A DNA stretch of 57,327 nucleotides from an uncultured Atopobiaceae bacterium (GTDB taxonomy: Bacteria; Actinomycetota; Coriobacteriia; Coriobacteriales; Atopobiaceae), in NCBI GenBank assembly GCA_947631545.1, contig CANRLS010000005.1:1-57327 (forward strand), given 5' to 3'. The notes under the pieces were generated by a model. It worked only from the letters and a program-made list of their open reading frames with translations. It was not told the origin of the DNA and did not search any database. A program made the position numbers and the translations under genes. Shown here piece by piece: positions 25,322 through 34,160 of this stretch (the first letter of the stretch is position 1; every line of letters starts with the position of its first letter).

Positions 25322-27052
25322 ATGATCGCCGACGTCATCCGCCAGTGCTTTCCCGTGGCCGCCAAGGCCGTCCAGGACAAGGCAGAAGAGATCAACAAGC
25401 TGAACGTCTTCCCCGTCCCCGACGGCGACACCGGCACCAACATGAGCCTCACGCTCAAGACCGTCGTGTCGGACGTGGAGGCGCTGCCGCCCGACGCCGA
25501 TATGGCGGCCGTCGCCAAGGCCATCACCCATGGCTCGCTCATGGGCGCCCGCGGCAACTCCGGCGTCATCACGAGCCAGATCCTGCGCGGCTTCGCCGAG
25601 GGGCTCGTGGAGTGCAAGGACGATCCCATCACCACTCGGGATTTCGCCGACGCGGCGCGGAACGCCAAGAAGATCGCCTTCCAGGCGGTGCGCAAGCCCG
25701 TGGAGGGCACCATCCTCACCGTGGTATCGGATATCTCGGCCAAGGCCGACGAGTGCGCCAAGCAGAGGATGGATCTCTCGGATGCGCTGAAGGCGCTCGT
25801 GACCCAGGCCTACGAGTCCGTGGCGCGCACCCCGGACCTTCTGCCCGTGCTCAAGGAGAACGGCGTCGTCGACTCCGGCGCGTTCGGGTTCGCCGTCTTC
25901 TTCGAGGCCTTCGTGAACGCCGTCACCGGCGACGGCGAGGGCATCCGCGACTTCAAGACCACGGTCGACACCGGTGCCTCGGACGAGCACGCCCAGGCCA
26001 AGCAGGCCGTCTCCGACGTCGTGCACTTCGTCATCAACGACGACTGGGAGGGCTCGGAGTTCCGCTACTGCACGGAGTTCCTCTTCAAGGCCGACGATCC
26101 CTCCTTCGACAAGGACAAGAACCTCGACTGGCTCGCCCAGCAGGGCGACTGCGAGCTCCTCGTGGGCTCCTTCCCCGACTACAAGCTGCACGTGCACGTG
26201 AACGCGCCCGACAAGGTGCTTCACCACATGCTCGAGCAGGGCCAGATCTTCGAGGTCCTCATCCACAACATGGATCTCGAGGGCAAGGAGCGCACGGCGA
26301 TCCTCGCCCGCGATGCCGAGGCCGCGGCCCAGACCCACGAGGATGTCATGGACGCCCCGAGCATCGCCACGAGCGCGCCCGCCAAGAAGGAGCTCGGCTT
26401 CGTGGCCGTGGCCGCAGGTTCGGGCGAGGCCGACATCCTGAAGTCCCTCGGCGTCGACCAGGTGGTCTCGGGCGGCCAGACCATGAACCCCTCCACGGCC
26501 GACATCCTCACGGCCATCGAGAAGTGCAACGCCGAGAACGTCATCGTCCTTCCCGACAACGGCAACATCCGCATGGCCGCCGAGGCGGCCGCCGGCGCCG
26601 TGGACGACTGCAAGGTCACGGTGGTGCCCACCAAGACGGTTCCCCAGGCCTTCGCCGCCATGTTCGTGGTGGAGAACGACAAGGATATAGACACCATCGC
26701 CGACGCGATGCGGGAGGCCATCTCCGAGATGCACGACGGCGAGGTCACCACGGCCATCCGCGACTCGCAGGCCGCCGACGGATCGCCCATCAAGAAGGGC
26801 GACGTCATGGGCATCCAGGATGGCGACATCACCGTCGTGGGCGAGAGCGTCGACGAGGTGACGCTCGCCCTCGTGCGGAAGATGCAGGAGGCCGATGAGG
26901 GAGACACCCTCACGATCCTCGCCGGCAAGGACATGCCCGAGGACAAGTTCGAGGCCCTCTGCGCCAAGATCGAGGAGGCCGAGCCCGACCTCGAGATGGA
27001 TCCGCACCGAGGCGAGCAGCCGCTCTATCCGATCATCTTCTCCATCGAGTAG
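25322..27052 (+). CDS. fakA: fatty acid kinase catalytic subunit FakA-like (DAK/YloV family)
   Basis: In Bacillota FakA phosphorylates fatty acids bound to FakB so that PlsX/PlsY can use them. The 576-residue protein has the DhaL-type kinase domain in the first 200 residues (NVFPVPDGDTGTNM, GARGNSGVITSQ, VVDSGAFG), a middle domain, and the C-terminal DegV-like region with SGGQTMNPST. The ATG at 25322 has AAGGGAG. No fakB is in the window, but plsX lies downstream in the same run, which fits a lipid role. Confidence 0.88.
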   Translation: MIADVIRQCFPVAAKAVQDKAEEINKLNVFPVPDGDTGTNMSLTLKTVVSDVEALPPDADMAAVAKAITHGSLMGARGNSGVITSQILRGFAEGLVECKDDPITTRDFADAARNAKKIAFQAVRKPVEGTILTVVSDISAKADECAKQRMDLSDALKALVTQAYESVARTPDLLPVLKENGVVDSGAFGFAVFFEAFVNAVTGDGEGIRDFKTTVDTGASDEHAQAKQAVSDVVHFVINDDWEGSEFRYCTEFLFKADDPSFDKDKNLDWLAQQGDCELLVGSFPDYKLHVHVNAPDKVLHHMLEQGQIFEVLIHNMDLEGKERTAILARDAEAAAQTHEDVMDAPSIATSAPAKKELGFVAVAAGSGEADILKSLGVDQVVSGGQTMNPSTADILTAIEKCNAENVIVLPDNGNIRMAAEAAAGAVDDCKVTVVPTKTVPQAFAAMFVVENDKDIDTIADAMREAISEMHDGEVTTAIRDSQAADGSPIKKGDVMGIQDGDITVVGESVDEVTLALVRKMQEADEGDTLTILAGKDMPEDKFEALCAKIEEAEPDLEMDPHRGEQPLYPIIFSIE

Positions 27053-27059
27053 GGGCGCG

Positions 27060-29282
27060 TTGGGCAGGGGCGCGTCCTCGAAGCTTCAGGTGCCCAAGGC
27101 GCATGAGCGGCTGACCGAGACGGCGGCGCTCGACGCGGGCGTGGGGCGGCTCCGCTACGTGCGCGGCAAGCGCGCCGACGCGCTCGATCGCCTGGGCCTG
27201 AGGTCGGTGCGCGACCTCCTGCTCCATGTCCCCATCCGCTATCTCGACTTCTCGCGGGTATCCACCATCGGCGATGCCGAGGTGGGCCAGCAGGTGACCA
27301 TCGTCGCCGCCGTCGATCGCATCCGCTCCAAGCGCCCGCGTCCCCGGCTCGACATCCTCGAGGTCTACCTCGCCGATCCCACGGGGATCCTGCGTCTCTC
27401 GTTCTTTCGCCAGCCCTGGCTGAGGGATCGCTTCCATAAGGGCGATCTGGTGGCGGTCTCGGGCAAGGTCACCTTCAGCTACGGCTTCAAGGCCATGACG
27501 CCGGCCTTCCACGAGGTGGTGGCCGAGGCCTCCGAGGGGGAGCGCGCCGCATCCGGCCAGCCGGGCGCGGCTGGCGCGCTCGCCCAGCGGGCCCGGGTGC
27601 TGCCGGTCCATGGCGTCACCGAGGGGCTCTCGGCCGCATGGATGCGCCGCATCGTCTCGGCGGCGCTGGTGGACGCCGGAGGCGTCTGCGATTTCGTGCC
27701 CGCGGACCTCATCGCGCGCCTCGGCCTCATCTCCGAGGCGAACGCGCTTCGCTGGGCCCACTTCCCGCCGAGCCTGGACGCGGCAGAGGCGGCCCGCCGC
27801 CGTCTCGCCTTCGACGAGCTCCTCTGCCTCCAGGTGGGGCTCCACCTGCGGCGGCTCCAGGGAAGGGAGCTCCCCAAGGGCTTCGCGCACGTGACGGACG
27901 GCCCCCATGCGAAGGCCGTCGTCGGCGCCCTGCCCTTCAGCCTCACGGCGGACCAGCGCCGGGCGGTGGACGAGATCCTGGCCGGCATGGCCGAGGAGCG
28001 TCCGATGAACCGGCTCCTCCAAGGCGATGTGGGCACCGGCAAGACCGCCGTCGCCGCAGTGGCGCTGGGCGCGGTCGCCGATTCGCAGGCGCAGGCGGCG
28101 GTCATGGCCCCCACGTCGGTCCTCGCCCGCCAGTACACGGAGAGCTTGGGTCCCGTGCTCGATCGGGCCGGCGTCTCCTGGCGGCTCGTCACGGGCGCCA
28201 CCCCCGCCGCCGAGCGGGCCGAGACGGCCCGGCTCGTCGCCGAGGGCGAGGTCACGGTCGTCTTCGGCACCACGGCGCTCCTCTCGGGCGACATCGCCTT
28301 CCCCAAGCTGACCTTCGTCGTCGTCGACGAGCAGCACCGCTTCGGCGTGAACCAGAGGATCGCCCTGGCCGGCAAGGCCGCCCGGGCCGACGTGCTCTCC
28401 ATGACCGCGACTCCCATCCCGCGCACGCTCGCGCTCTCGGTCTACGGCGACGTGAGCGTGTCCACGATGAGCGAGCGCCCGAGGCCCGGCGCCGGCGTGT
28501 CGACGAAGCTCGTGAGCCCCGGCTCCATCGACGAGGTATGGGACGCCATCCGCGAGGCCGTGGCAGCGGGGCGGCAGGCCTACGTCGTCTGCCCACTCGT
28601 GGACGACGCCGACGACGGCAGCGCCCTCGGCGATTGGGGCGCTCGAGGCGAGGGCGACGGCAAGGCCGAGCGCAGGCTCGCGAGCGCCGTCGCGACCCAG
28701 CGGAACCTCCAGCGCAAGGAATTCCAGGGGCTTCGCGTGGGGCTCCTCCACGGGCGGCTCTCGGCGCAGGAGAAGGACGAGGTGATGTCCGCCATGCGCG
28801 AGGGCACCATCGACGTCCTCGTGACCACCACCGTCGTCGAAGTGGGGGTCGATGTGCCCAATGCCACGGTGATGGCGATCCTCGACGCCGACCGCTTCGG
28901 GCTGGCGACGCTCCACCAGCTCAGGGGACGCGTGGGACGCGGGGATGCGCCCGGAAGGGCCCTCCTCGTCGCCGACGCCAAGCGGGGGAGCGCCGCCTGG
29001 GAGCGCCTCAAGGCCCTCGAGCGAACGGACGACGGCTTCGAGCTGGCGGAACTCGACCTGAAGCTCCGCCATGAGGGCGAGGTCCTGGGATATCGCCAAT
29101 CCGGCGAGGTGACCTTCCGGCTGGTCGACCTGCTGGGCGACCGGGATCTCATCGAAGCGGCCCATGAGGCCGCGAAGCGGATCTGCCTCGAGGATCCGGC
29201 GCTCGAGCATCCCGATCACGGGCTGCTCGAGCACGAGGTGCGATCGCGCTACGGCCGTCGCCTCGAAGGCGGCGACGGCTGA
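27060..29282 (+). CDS. recG: ATP-dependent DNA helicase RecG
   Basis: Branch-migrates Holliday junctions and stalled forks. The wedge/OB domain is at the N-terminus (LLLHVPIRYLDFS); then Walker A LLQGDVGTGKTAVA, Walker B VVVDEQHRFGVNQR, MTATPIPRTLAL, and the late QLRGRVGRGDAPGRALL. The start is uncertain: TTG 27060 has AGGGG close upstream and gives 740 residues; GTG 27090 (VPKAHERL) is an alternative. No in-frame ATG lies before the conserved region apart from one inside fakA. Follows fakA by seven bases. Confidence 0.92.
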   Translation: MGRGASSKLQVPKAHERLTETAALDAGVGRLRYVRGKRADALDRLGLRSVRDLLLHVPIRYLDFSRVSTIGDAEVGQQVTIVAAVDRIRSKRPRPRLDILEVYLADPTGILRLSFFRQPWLRDRFHKGDLVAVSGKVTFSYGFKAMTPAFHEVVAEASEGERAASGQPGAAGALAQRARVLPVHGVTEGLSAAWMRRIVSAALVDAGGVCDFVPADLIARLGLISEANALRWAHFPPSLDAAEAARRRLAFDELLCLQVGLHLRRLQGRELPKGFAHVTDGPHAKAVVGALPFSLTADQRRAVDEILAGMAEERPMNRLLQGDVGTGKTAVAAVALGAVADSQAQAAVMAPTSVLARQYTESLGPVLDRAGVSWRLVTGATPAAERAETARLVAEGEVTVVFGTTALLSGDIAFPKLTFVVVDEQHRFGVNQRIALAGKAARADVLSMTATPIPRTLALSVYGDVSVSTMSERPRPGAGVSTKLVSPGSIDEVWDAIREAVAAGRQAYVVCPLVDDADDGSALGDWGARGEGDGKAERRLASAVATQRNLQRKEFQGLRVGLLHGRLSAQEKDEVMSAMREGTIDVLVTTTVVEVGVDVPNATVMAILDADRFGLATLHQLRGRVGRGDAPGRALLVADAKRGSAAWERLKALERTDDGFELAELDLKLRHEGEVLGYRQSGEVTFRLVDLLGDRDLIEAAHEAAKRICLEDPALEHPDHGLLEHEVRSRYGRRLEGGDG

Positions 29283-29376
29283 TGTTCAAGATCCGGATCG
29301 GCGCCGCGGCAGGGGCGGTGGCGCGCCGGCGCCCGTCCCGCCCCGTTCGGGCGGGCTTCGCCTCGGGGGAGCTCCC

Positions 29377-29946
29377 ATGCGCATAGTCGGCGGCAGGTGG
29401 CGGGGACGGCGCATCGGCGCCCCGCAGGGTCGAGGCACCCGTCCAACCCAGGAGAGGATCCGCGAGGCCATGGCGTCGATCGTGGCCTCGGCCCGCGGGC
29501 TCAGCCTCGAGGGCGCCTCCATCCTCGATCCCTTCGCCGGCTCGGGCGCGCTCTCCCTCGAGTTCCTGTCCCGCGGAGCCGCCCACGCCACGCTCATCGA
29601 GCGCGATGCCAGAACATCGGCCCGGATCCGCTCGAACATCGACGCCCTCGGGGCGAAGGCCCAGGCGAAGGTCGTTCGGGGCGACGCCCATGCGCTCATC
29701 GAGCGCGGATCGCTTCCGGGCGCTCCCTTCGACATCGTCCTCCTCGATCCCCCCTATGCCGAGGATCCGGCCCGCACGGCGGCCCTGGTCCAGGCGCTCG
29801 CCGACGCCGGCGACCTCGTTCCCGGCGCCCTCATCGTCCACGAGCGGGCGGCCGATGCGCCTGGGCTGCCCGAATCCCATGCCTTCGAGCTCTCCTCGAG
29901 TCGTCGCTACGGGGATACGGCGCTCGACCTCTGGCTCTATGCTTGA
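29377..29946 (+). CDS. rsmD: 16S rRNA m2G966 methyltransferase
   Basis: 189-residue SAM-dependent methyltransferase: MRIVGGRWRGR start typical of RsmD, TRPTQERIREAM, SAM motif DPFAGSGALSLE and the catalytic LLDPPYA (DPPY) motif. The ATG at 29377 has GGGGGAG. The rsmD-coaD pair is widely conserved in bacteria and holds here. Confidence 0.94.
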   Translation: MRIVGGRWRGRRIGAPQGRGTRPTQERIREAMASIVASARGLSLEGASILDPFAGSGALSLEFLSRGAAHATLIERDARTSARIRSNIDALGAKAQAKVVRGDAHALIERGSLPGAPFDIVLLDPPYAEDPARTAALVQALADAGDLVPGALIVHERAADAPGLPESHAFELSSSRRYGDTALDLWLYA

Positions 29947-29996
29947 AGCCCCGAACTCGCGGGGCGAGCCGACACGAACCTTCGGAAGGGACGGCC

Positions 29997-30503
29997 ATGG
30001 AGGCGAACGGCATACAGCACGTGGTGGTGCCCGGCAGCTTCGACCCGGTGACCCTCGGCCATATCGACGTCATCGCGCGCGCCCGGCGCCTCGCCCCGCA
30101 TGTGACCGTGGCCGTGGCCGCGAGCGAGGGGAAGCACGGCACGGGCACGAGCTTCTCCCTTGAGGAGCGCATCGCCCTCGTCGAGGAGTCCCTCGCGGCC
30201 GCCGGCCTCGAGGACGTGGACGTGGTCGGCCTCACGGGGCTCCTCGTGGACTTCTGCCACAGCGTCGGCGCCCATGCCGTCGTCAAGGGGCTCAGGGCCG
30301 CGACCGACTTCGAGTACGAGCTCCAGCAGGCGGCGGTGAACCAACGGATGGCGCCCGACATCGAGAGCATCTTCGTCATGAGCCGGCCGGATTTCTCCTA
30401 CGTCTCGAGCTCCGTGGTGCGCGAGATCGCCTCGCTCGGCGGCGATGTGAGCGCCCTCGTGCCGCCGTGCGTCGCCGCTCGTCTCGCGAGCCATGCGACC
30501 TAG
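29997..30503 (+). CDS. coaD: phosphopantetheine adenylyltransferase
   Basis: Next-to-last step of coenzyme A synthesis. The 168-residue protein has the nucleotidyltransferase motif PGSFDPVTLGHIDVI, KGLRAATDFEYELQ and the C-terminal SSSVVREI motif. GGAAGGGACGG precedes the ATG at 29997. CoA also supplies the arm of the acyl carrier protein encoded downstream. Confidence 0.95.
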   Translation: MEANGIQHVVVPGSFDPVTLGHIDVIARARRLAPHVTVAVAASEGKHGTGTSFSLEERIALVEESLAAAGLEDVDVVGLTGLLVDFCHSVGAHAVVKGLRAATDFEYELQQAAVNQRMAPDIESIFVMSRPDFSYVSSSVVREIASLGGDVSALVPPCVAARLASHAT

Positions 30504-30545
30504 CGGTTGACGGGCTGCCAGACTGCTCTTCCCACCTGCGCGTTC

Positions 30546-30554
30546 TGCTACGAT
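30546..30554 (+). promoter_or_regulatory. extended -10 promoter before the SepIVA-like gene
   Basis: TGCTACGAT (extended -10, TG-C-TACGAT) ends 73 bases before the ATG at 30628. TTGACG at 30507 is too far away to be its -35. Confidence 0.5.
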
Positions 30555-30627
30555 GCACGCGGAAAGGCCGCACGGTCCCAAGGCCCGCGCGGCTGGTCCC
30601 AGCGTCCCCCCTTGAAAGGAGCCACAT

Positions 30628-31113
30628 ATGCAGCCGGGCGAGGAGCTGGAAAACCTCTTGCAGGACCTTGACGACCTCGTGGAGGACGCGCGCCCCGCCT
30701 TCGGCGGACGCGGCACCAAGCAGGTGGATCCCGAGGACGTCTTCGCCATCACCGACGAGATCCGCGACCTCTTCGAGCGCGAGTTCGCCGACGCGCGCCG
30801 CATCCGCAAGGCCGAGTCCGAGATCCTGGCCCATGCGGAGCAGCAGGCAGATTCGATCATCCACGACGCGCAGCAGCAGGCGCTCATCCTGGCGAGCGAC
30901 CAGGAGGTCGTGCGGCTGGCGAACCAGCAGGCCGAGGAGATCCGCGACCAGGCCCAGCAGTACGAGCGCGATACGCGCTACAGCGCCGAGGAGTACGTCG
31001 AGAGCCTGCTCTCGCGCCTGGAAGAGAACCTGAACTCCGTGACGGCGACTGTGAGCAGCTGCCGCTCCACCCTCACCCAAGGCTCCTACGACCGCGACGT
31101 CCCGGTCTGGTGA
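30628..31113 (+). CDS. coiled-coil protein, SepIVA/DivIVA-like by position
   Basis: 161-residue acidic protein with a long helical middle rich in Gln, Glu and Ala (ILAHAEQQADSIIHDAQQQA), predicted coiled coil, and a short C-terminal helix EEYVESLLSRLEENLNSV. No catalytic motif. In mycobacteria the DivIVA-like division protein SepIVA lies between the coaD region and the DUF177-rnc-smc genes; the same place here suggests a role in division or envelope growth. That is synteny plus coiled-coil character, not a sequence match I can verify. GAAAGGAG precedes the ATG. Its stop overlaps the next start (GTGA). Confidence 0.7.
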   Translation: MQPGEELENLLQDLDDLVEDARPAFGGRGTKQVDPEDVFAITDEIRDLFEREFADARRIRKAESEILAHAEQQADSIIHDAQQQALILASDQEVVRLANQQAEEIRDQAQQYERDTRYSAEEYVESLLSRLEENLNSVTATVSSCRSTLTQGSYDRDVPVW

Positions 31114-31700
31114 TCGGCGCCGCCATGGCCGGAAGCGATCCCTCCCGCAGCGATCCCGTCGTGAGGCTCGACGAGCGTCTCGCCGAGCCCGGGCAGGCGC
31201 TCCCCCTCGCGGGCACGCTCGCCTGCGCCGGTTTCCGCGCGGGCGATCGCGACTTCTCGGCGCCCGATGGCATCGCCTACGACCTCTTGCTCACCAACAC
31301 CGGCGAGGCCATCCTGGCCACCGGCTCGGCGAGGGCCCGCCTCCTCGGCGAGTGCGATCGCTGCCTCGGTCCCGCCGAGCTCGACCTGGAGGGCCAGGTC
31401 GAAGCGCTCTTCGCCCCCGAGGGCAGCGAGTTCGAGGCGGATGATGGGGACGATGGCGTCGAGACCTACCCCATAAGGGACGAGTCCCTCGACCTCACCG
31501 AGCCCGTGCGGAGCGCCGTGGCGGTGGAGATCCCCTTCAAGGTCCTCTGCCGCGAGGATTGCAAGGGGCTCTGCCCGGTCTGCGGTCAGAATCTGAACGA
31601 GGGGGATTGCGGCTGCGCCGAGCGGCTCGCCCAAGAGCCCGATCCCATGAATCCGTTCTCCGTCCTCAAGGACTTCGAGGTTCGCGACGACGAGAGCTGA
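31110..31700 (+). CDS. YceD/DUF177 family protein
   Basis: 196-residue (or 191 if ATG 31125 is used) protein of the DUF177 family, almost always encoded directly before rpmF, as here. Conserved cysteines: CDRCLGP in the middle and CREDCKGLCPVCGQNLN...DCGC near the end, a probable zinc site. Family members are linked to 23S rRNA and ribosome assembly in bacteria and plants. The GTG at 31110 overlaps the previous stop by four bases. Confidence 0.9.
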   Translation: MIGAAMAGSDPSRSDPVVRLDERLAEPGQALPLAGTLACAGFRAGDRDFSAPDGIAYDLLLTNTGEAILATGSARARLLGECDRCLGPAELDLEGQVEALFAPEGSEFEADDGDDGVETYPIRDESLDLTEPVRSAVAVEIPFKVLCREDCKGLCPVCGQNLNEGDCGCAERLAQEPDPMNPFSVLKDFEVRDDES

Positions 31701-31758
31701 GGCGTCCTCGCCCATCCTGTGGACGTGCGGTTTCGCGCGGATGTTCGCCACTCCGTCA

Positions 31759-31767
31759 TGCTATAGT
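31759..31767 (+). promoter_or_regulatory. rpmF: extended -10 promoter of rpmF
   Basis: TGCTATAGT (TG-C-TATAGT) ends 38 bases before the rpmF ATG. It allows rpmF to be transcribed separately from the upstream genes. Confidence 0.65.
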
Positions 31768-31805
31768 CTCCGTTTGTTTGCGACACACACATAGGAAGGC
31801 GCCTC

Positions 31806-31985
31806 ATGGCAGTACCCAAGCAGAAGAAGGGCCGCATCGCGACGCACCATCGTCGTTCGGCCAACAGCGTGGCCGAGATGCCCGCTCGTTCCACCTGCCC
31901 CCGCTGCGGGGCCGTGAAGCTCCCGCACCGCGTGTGCCCGAGCTGCGGCTACTACAAGGAGCGCGAGGTCCTGGTGGTCGAGTAG
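31806..31985 (+). CDS. rpmF: 50S ribosomal protein L32
   Basis: 59-residue ribosomal protein: MAVPKQKKGR start, HHRRSAN, and CPRCG...CPSCG zinc ribbon (four cysteines kept). GGAAGG lies upstream of the ATG. It follows the DUF177 gene, the classic pair, and is itself followed by a terminator with a T-run before plsX. Confidence 0.97.
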   Translation: MAVPKQKKGRIATHHRRSANSVAEMPARSTCPRCGAVKLPHRVCPSCGYYKEREVLVVE

Positions 31986-32021
31986 CGCCGCTCGCGCGCG
32001 CTCGGAGCCAAGGATCGTCGG

Positions 32022-32056
32022 GAGGTCGCCCGCACCGCGCGGCGGCCTCTCTTTTT
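32022..32056 (+). terminator. rho-independent terminator between rpmF and plsX
   Basis: GAGGTCGCC (32022-32030) pairs with GGCGGCCTC (32041-32049) with one G-U pair, followed by TCTTTTT. It lies 36 bases after the rpmF stop and about 30 before the plsX ATG; read-through is likely partial, as no other promoter for plsX is evident. Confidence 0.75.
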
Positions 32057-32084
32057 GGAACGTCTCAGGGGGAAGGTCCATACC

Positions 32085-33074
32085 ATGGCGGTCATCTGCA
32101 TCGATGCGATGGGCGGGGACGAGCCGGCCCAGGTCGTGCTCGACGGCTGCGCTCAGGCGCTCGAGGCGGACTCCGAGCTGAACCTGCTCGTCGCGGGCGA
32201 TGGGGACGTGGTCGGGCCCTTCGCCGAATCGCATCCGCGCACCGCGCCGCTCGTGACCACCGAGGTCATCGGCATGGGCGAGCATCCGGCCGAGGCCGTG
32301 CGCCGCAAGCGGGACTCCTCCATCGTCCGCGGCTGCCAGGCCGTGCGCAAGGGCGAAGCCGACGCGTTCTTCTCGGCCGGCTCCACCGGAGCCGTGCTCA
32401 CGGCGGCGACGCTCCACGTCGGTCGCGTGAAGGGCGTCAAGCGTCCGGCGCTCGCGGCCGTCGTGCCCGGGCTCGACGGCGCCAAGCGCATCATGCTCGA
32501 CTTGGGGGCCAACGCCGACTGCCGGCCCGAGATGATCGTGCAGTTCGCCCTTATGGGCCAGGTCATGGCCCAAAAGGAGCTCGGCATCGCCCACCCCACG
32601 GTCGCGCTCCTCTCCAACGGCACCGAGGACGCGAAGGGATCGGAGTCCGTCATCGCCGCCCATGCGGCGCTCGCGGAGGCCACGTCCCAGGGTGTGAATT
32701 TCATCGGCAACTGCGAGGGGACCGACATCCTCCTCGGCGATGTGGACGTCATCGTCTCCGACGGCTTCACCGGCAACGTCGCCCTCAAGTCCATGGAGGG
32801 CACCGCGAAGTACCTGTCCCGGAGACTGAGGGCCATGGCCAAGGCCAACCTCGTCACCGGTCTGGGCGGCCTGCTCGTCAAGGGGGCGCTCTCGGAGGTG
32901 GCCGAGGACCTCTCGGGCGACGTCCATGGCGGGGCCGTGCTCCTGGGTTGCCGGGCACCCGTCTTCATCGGCCATGGCGCGACGAGCGCGGAAGCGGTGA
33001 AGAACGGCGCGCTCGCCGCAGAGCGGGCCGTGACCCACAGCCTCGCCGATGACATCGCCGAGGTTTTGGCCTAG
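32085..33074 (+). CDS. plsX: phosphate acyltransferase PlsX
   Basis: Makes acyl phosphate from acyl-ACP to start phospholipid synthesis. The 329-residue protein has IDAMGGDEP at the N-terminus, FFSAGSTGAVL, LDLGANADC and SDGFTGNVALKSMEG, all characteristic. The ATG at 32085 has GGGGGAAGG; a longer frame from 32055 overlaps the terminator. Followed by acpP, as in many bacteria, but fabH, fabD and fabG are not here. Confidence 0.95.
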   Translation: MAVICIDAMGGDEPAQVVLDGCAQALEADSELNLLVAGDGDVVGPFAESHPRTAPLVTTEVIGMGEHPAEAVRRKRDSSIVRGCQAVRKGEADAFFSAGSTGAVLTAATLHVGRVKGVKRPALAAVVPGLDGAKRIMLDLGANADCRPEMIVQFALMGQVMAQKELGIAHPTVALLSNGTEDAKGSESVIAAHAALAEATSQGVNFIGNCEGTDILLGDVDVIVSDGFTGNVALKSMEGTAKYLSRRLRAMAKANLVTGLGGLLVKGALSEVAEDLSGDVHGGAVLLGCRAPVFIGHGATSAEAVKNGALAAERAVTHSLADDIAEVLA

Positions 33075-33163
33075 GGTAGGCAACGGACTGTCCATCCGAT
33101 GGCGGCCATCCCGCGCCGTCATCGAGGGTTTTGGAACCCCGCCGAGCCAAGGAGGCTTAGAGC

Positions 33164-33400
33164 ATGGATCGCGATGAGGTCCTCGAGAAGATCGTCGCCG
33201 TGGTCGCCGAGACCATGGACGTCGATCCCGACACCCTGGATGAGGACACGACCTTCGAGTCACTCGAGGCCGATTCCCTCGATCGCATCGAGATGGTCAC
33301 CGCCATGGAGGATGAGTTCGAGGTCACCGTCGACGATGACGACCTCGAGGCCATCGAGACCGTGGGCGATGCGGCGGACGCCATCGTGAGGGTGCTCTAG
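33164..33400 (+). CDS. acpP: acyl carrier protein
   Basis: 78-residue acidic four-helix protein with the phosphopantetheine-attachment serine in EADSLDRIEMV. AAGGAGG is at ideal distance. It lies between plsX and rnc, the conserved order, and is the acyl donor for PlsX. Confidence 0.95.
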   Translation: MDRDEVLEKIVAVVAETMDVDPDTLDEDTTFESLEADSLDRIEMVTAMEDEFEVTVDDDDLEAIETVGDAADAIVRVL

Positions 33401-33407
33401 GGCCCTG

Positions 33408-34160
33408 ATGCTCTCGGCCGATACCCTCGACCTCGCCGAGGAGATCATCGGGTATTCCTTCGATGATCGGAACCTCCTGGCAAAGGCCATCACCCATCCC
33501 TCGGCCGTGGAGGGCCATGCGCTCGAGGACTCCTACGAGCGGCTCGAGTTCCTCGGCGATTCCCTCCTCGGCGCGCTCGTGGCCCTCGAGCTCTACGAAC
33601 GCTATCCCCAGATGGACGAGGGCGCGCTCACCCGCACGAGGATCTCGCTCGTCTCTGGCGGAAAGCTCTCGTCCGTGGCCCGCGAGATGGGCCTCGCGAC
33701 CTGCATCGTCTTCGGCGAGAGCGAGTTGGGCACGGGGGGCCGAGGGCTCCGCTCGGCGCTCGAGAACGTCTACGAGGCGCTCGTCGCGGCCATCTTCCTC
33801 GATGGGGGAGAGGGGCCCTGCCGCCAGTTCGTGGCGGGGACGCTCCTCGACCAGACGATGCCGGAGGTGGCGGGGCGCCCCATCTCGGCCAAGTCGCGGC
33901 TCCAGGAGCTCACCCAGGCGAGGTATCGCTGCGCCCCCTCCTACGAGCTCGTGTCCCAGACCGGCCCCGCCCACGAGCCCGTCTTCACCACCGAGGTCAA
34001 GGTGGCGGGAAAGGTCGCCGGCAAGGGGAGCGGCTCCACCAAGAAGGAGTCGGAGACCCGGGCGGCCCAGGCGGCGCTCGCGAGCCTTGAGCCGGAGCGC
34101 CCGGATGGCCCCGTCCGCCGCTTCGGGGACGCGGGGGACGGCGAGGCGCCGTGTATCTGA
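33408..34160 (+). CDS. rnc: ribonuclease III
   Basis: Cleaves double-stranded RNA, including rRNA precursors. The 250-residue protein has the signature RLEFLGDSLLG with metal-binding residues, the second acidic pair in ENVYEALVAAIFLDGG, and a C-terminal dsRNA-binding domain (SRLQELTQ, GSGSTKKESETRAAQAAL). It starts seven bases after acpP and overlaps the smc start by ten bases. Confidence 0.95.
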   Translation: MLSADTLDLAEEIIGYSFDDRNLLAKAITHPSAVEGHALEDSYERLEFLGDSLLGALVALELYERYPQMDEGALTRTRISLVSGGKLSSVAREMGLATCIVFGESELGTGGRGLRSALENVYEALVAAIFLDGGEGPCRQFVAGTLLDQTMPEVAGRPISAKSRLQELTQARYRCAPSYELVSQTGPAHEPVFTTEVKVAGKVAGKGSGSTKKESETRAAQAALASLEPERPDGPVRRFGDAGDGEAPCI

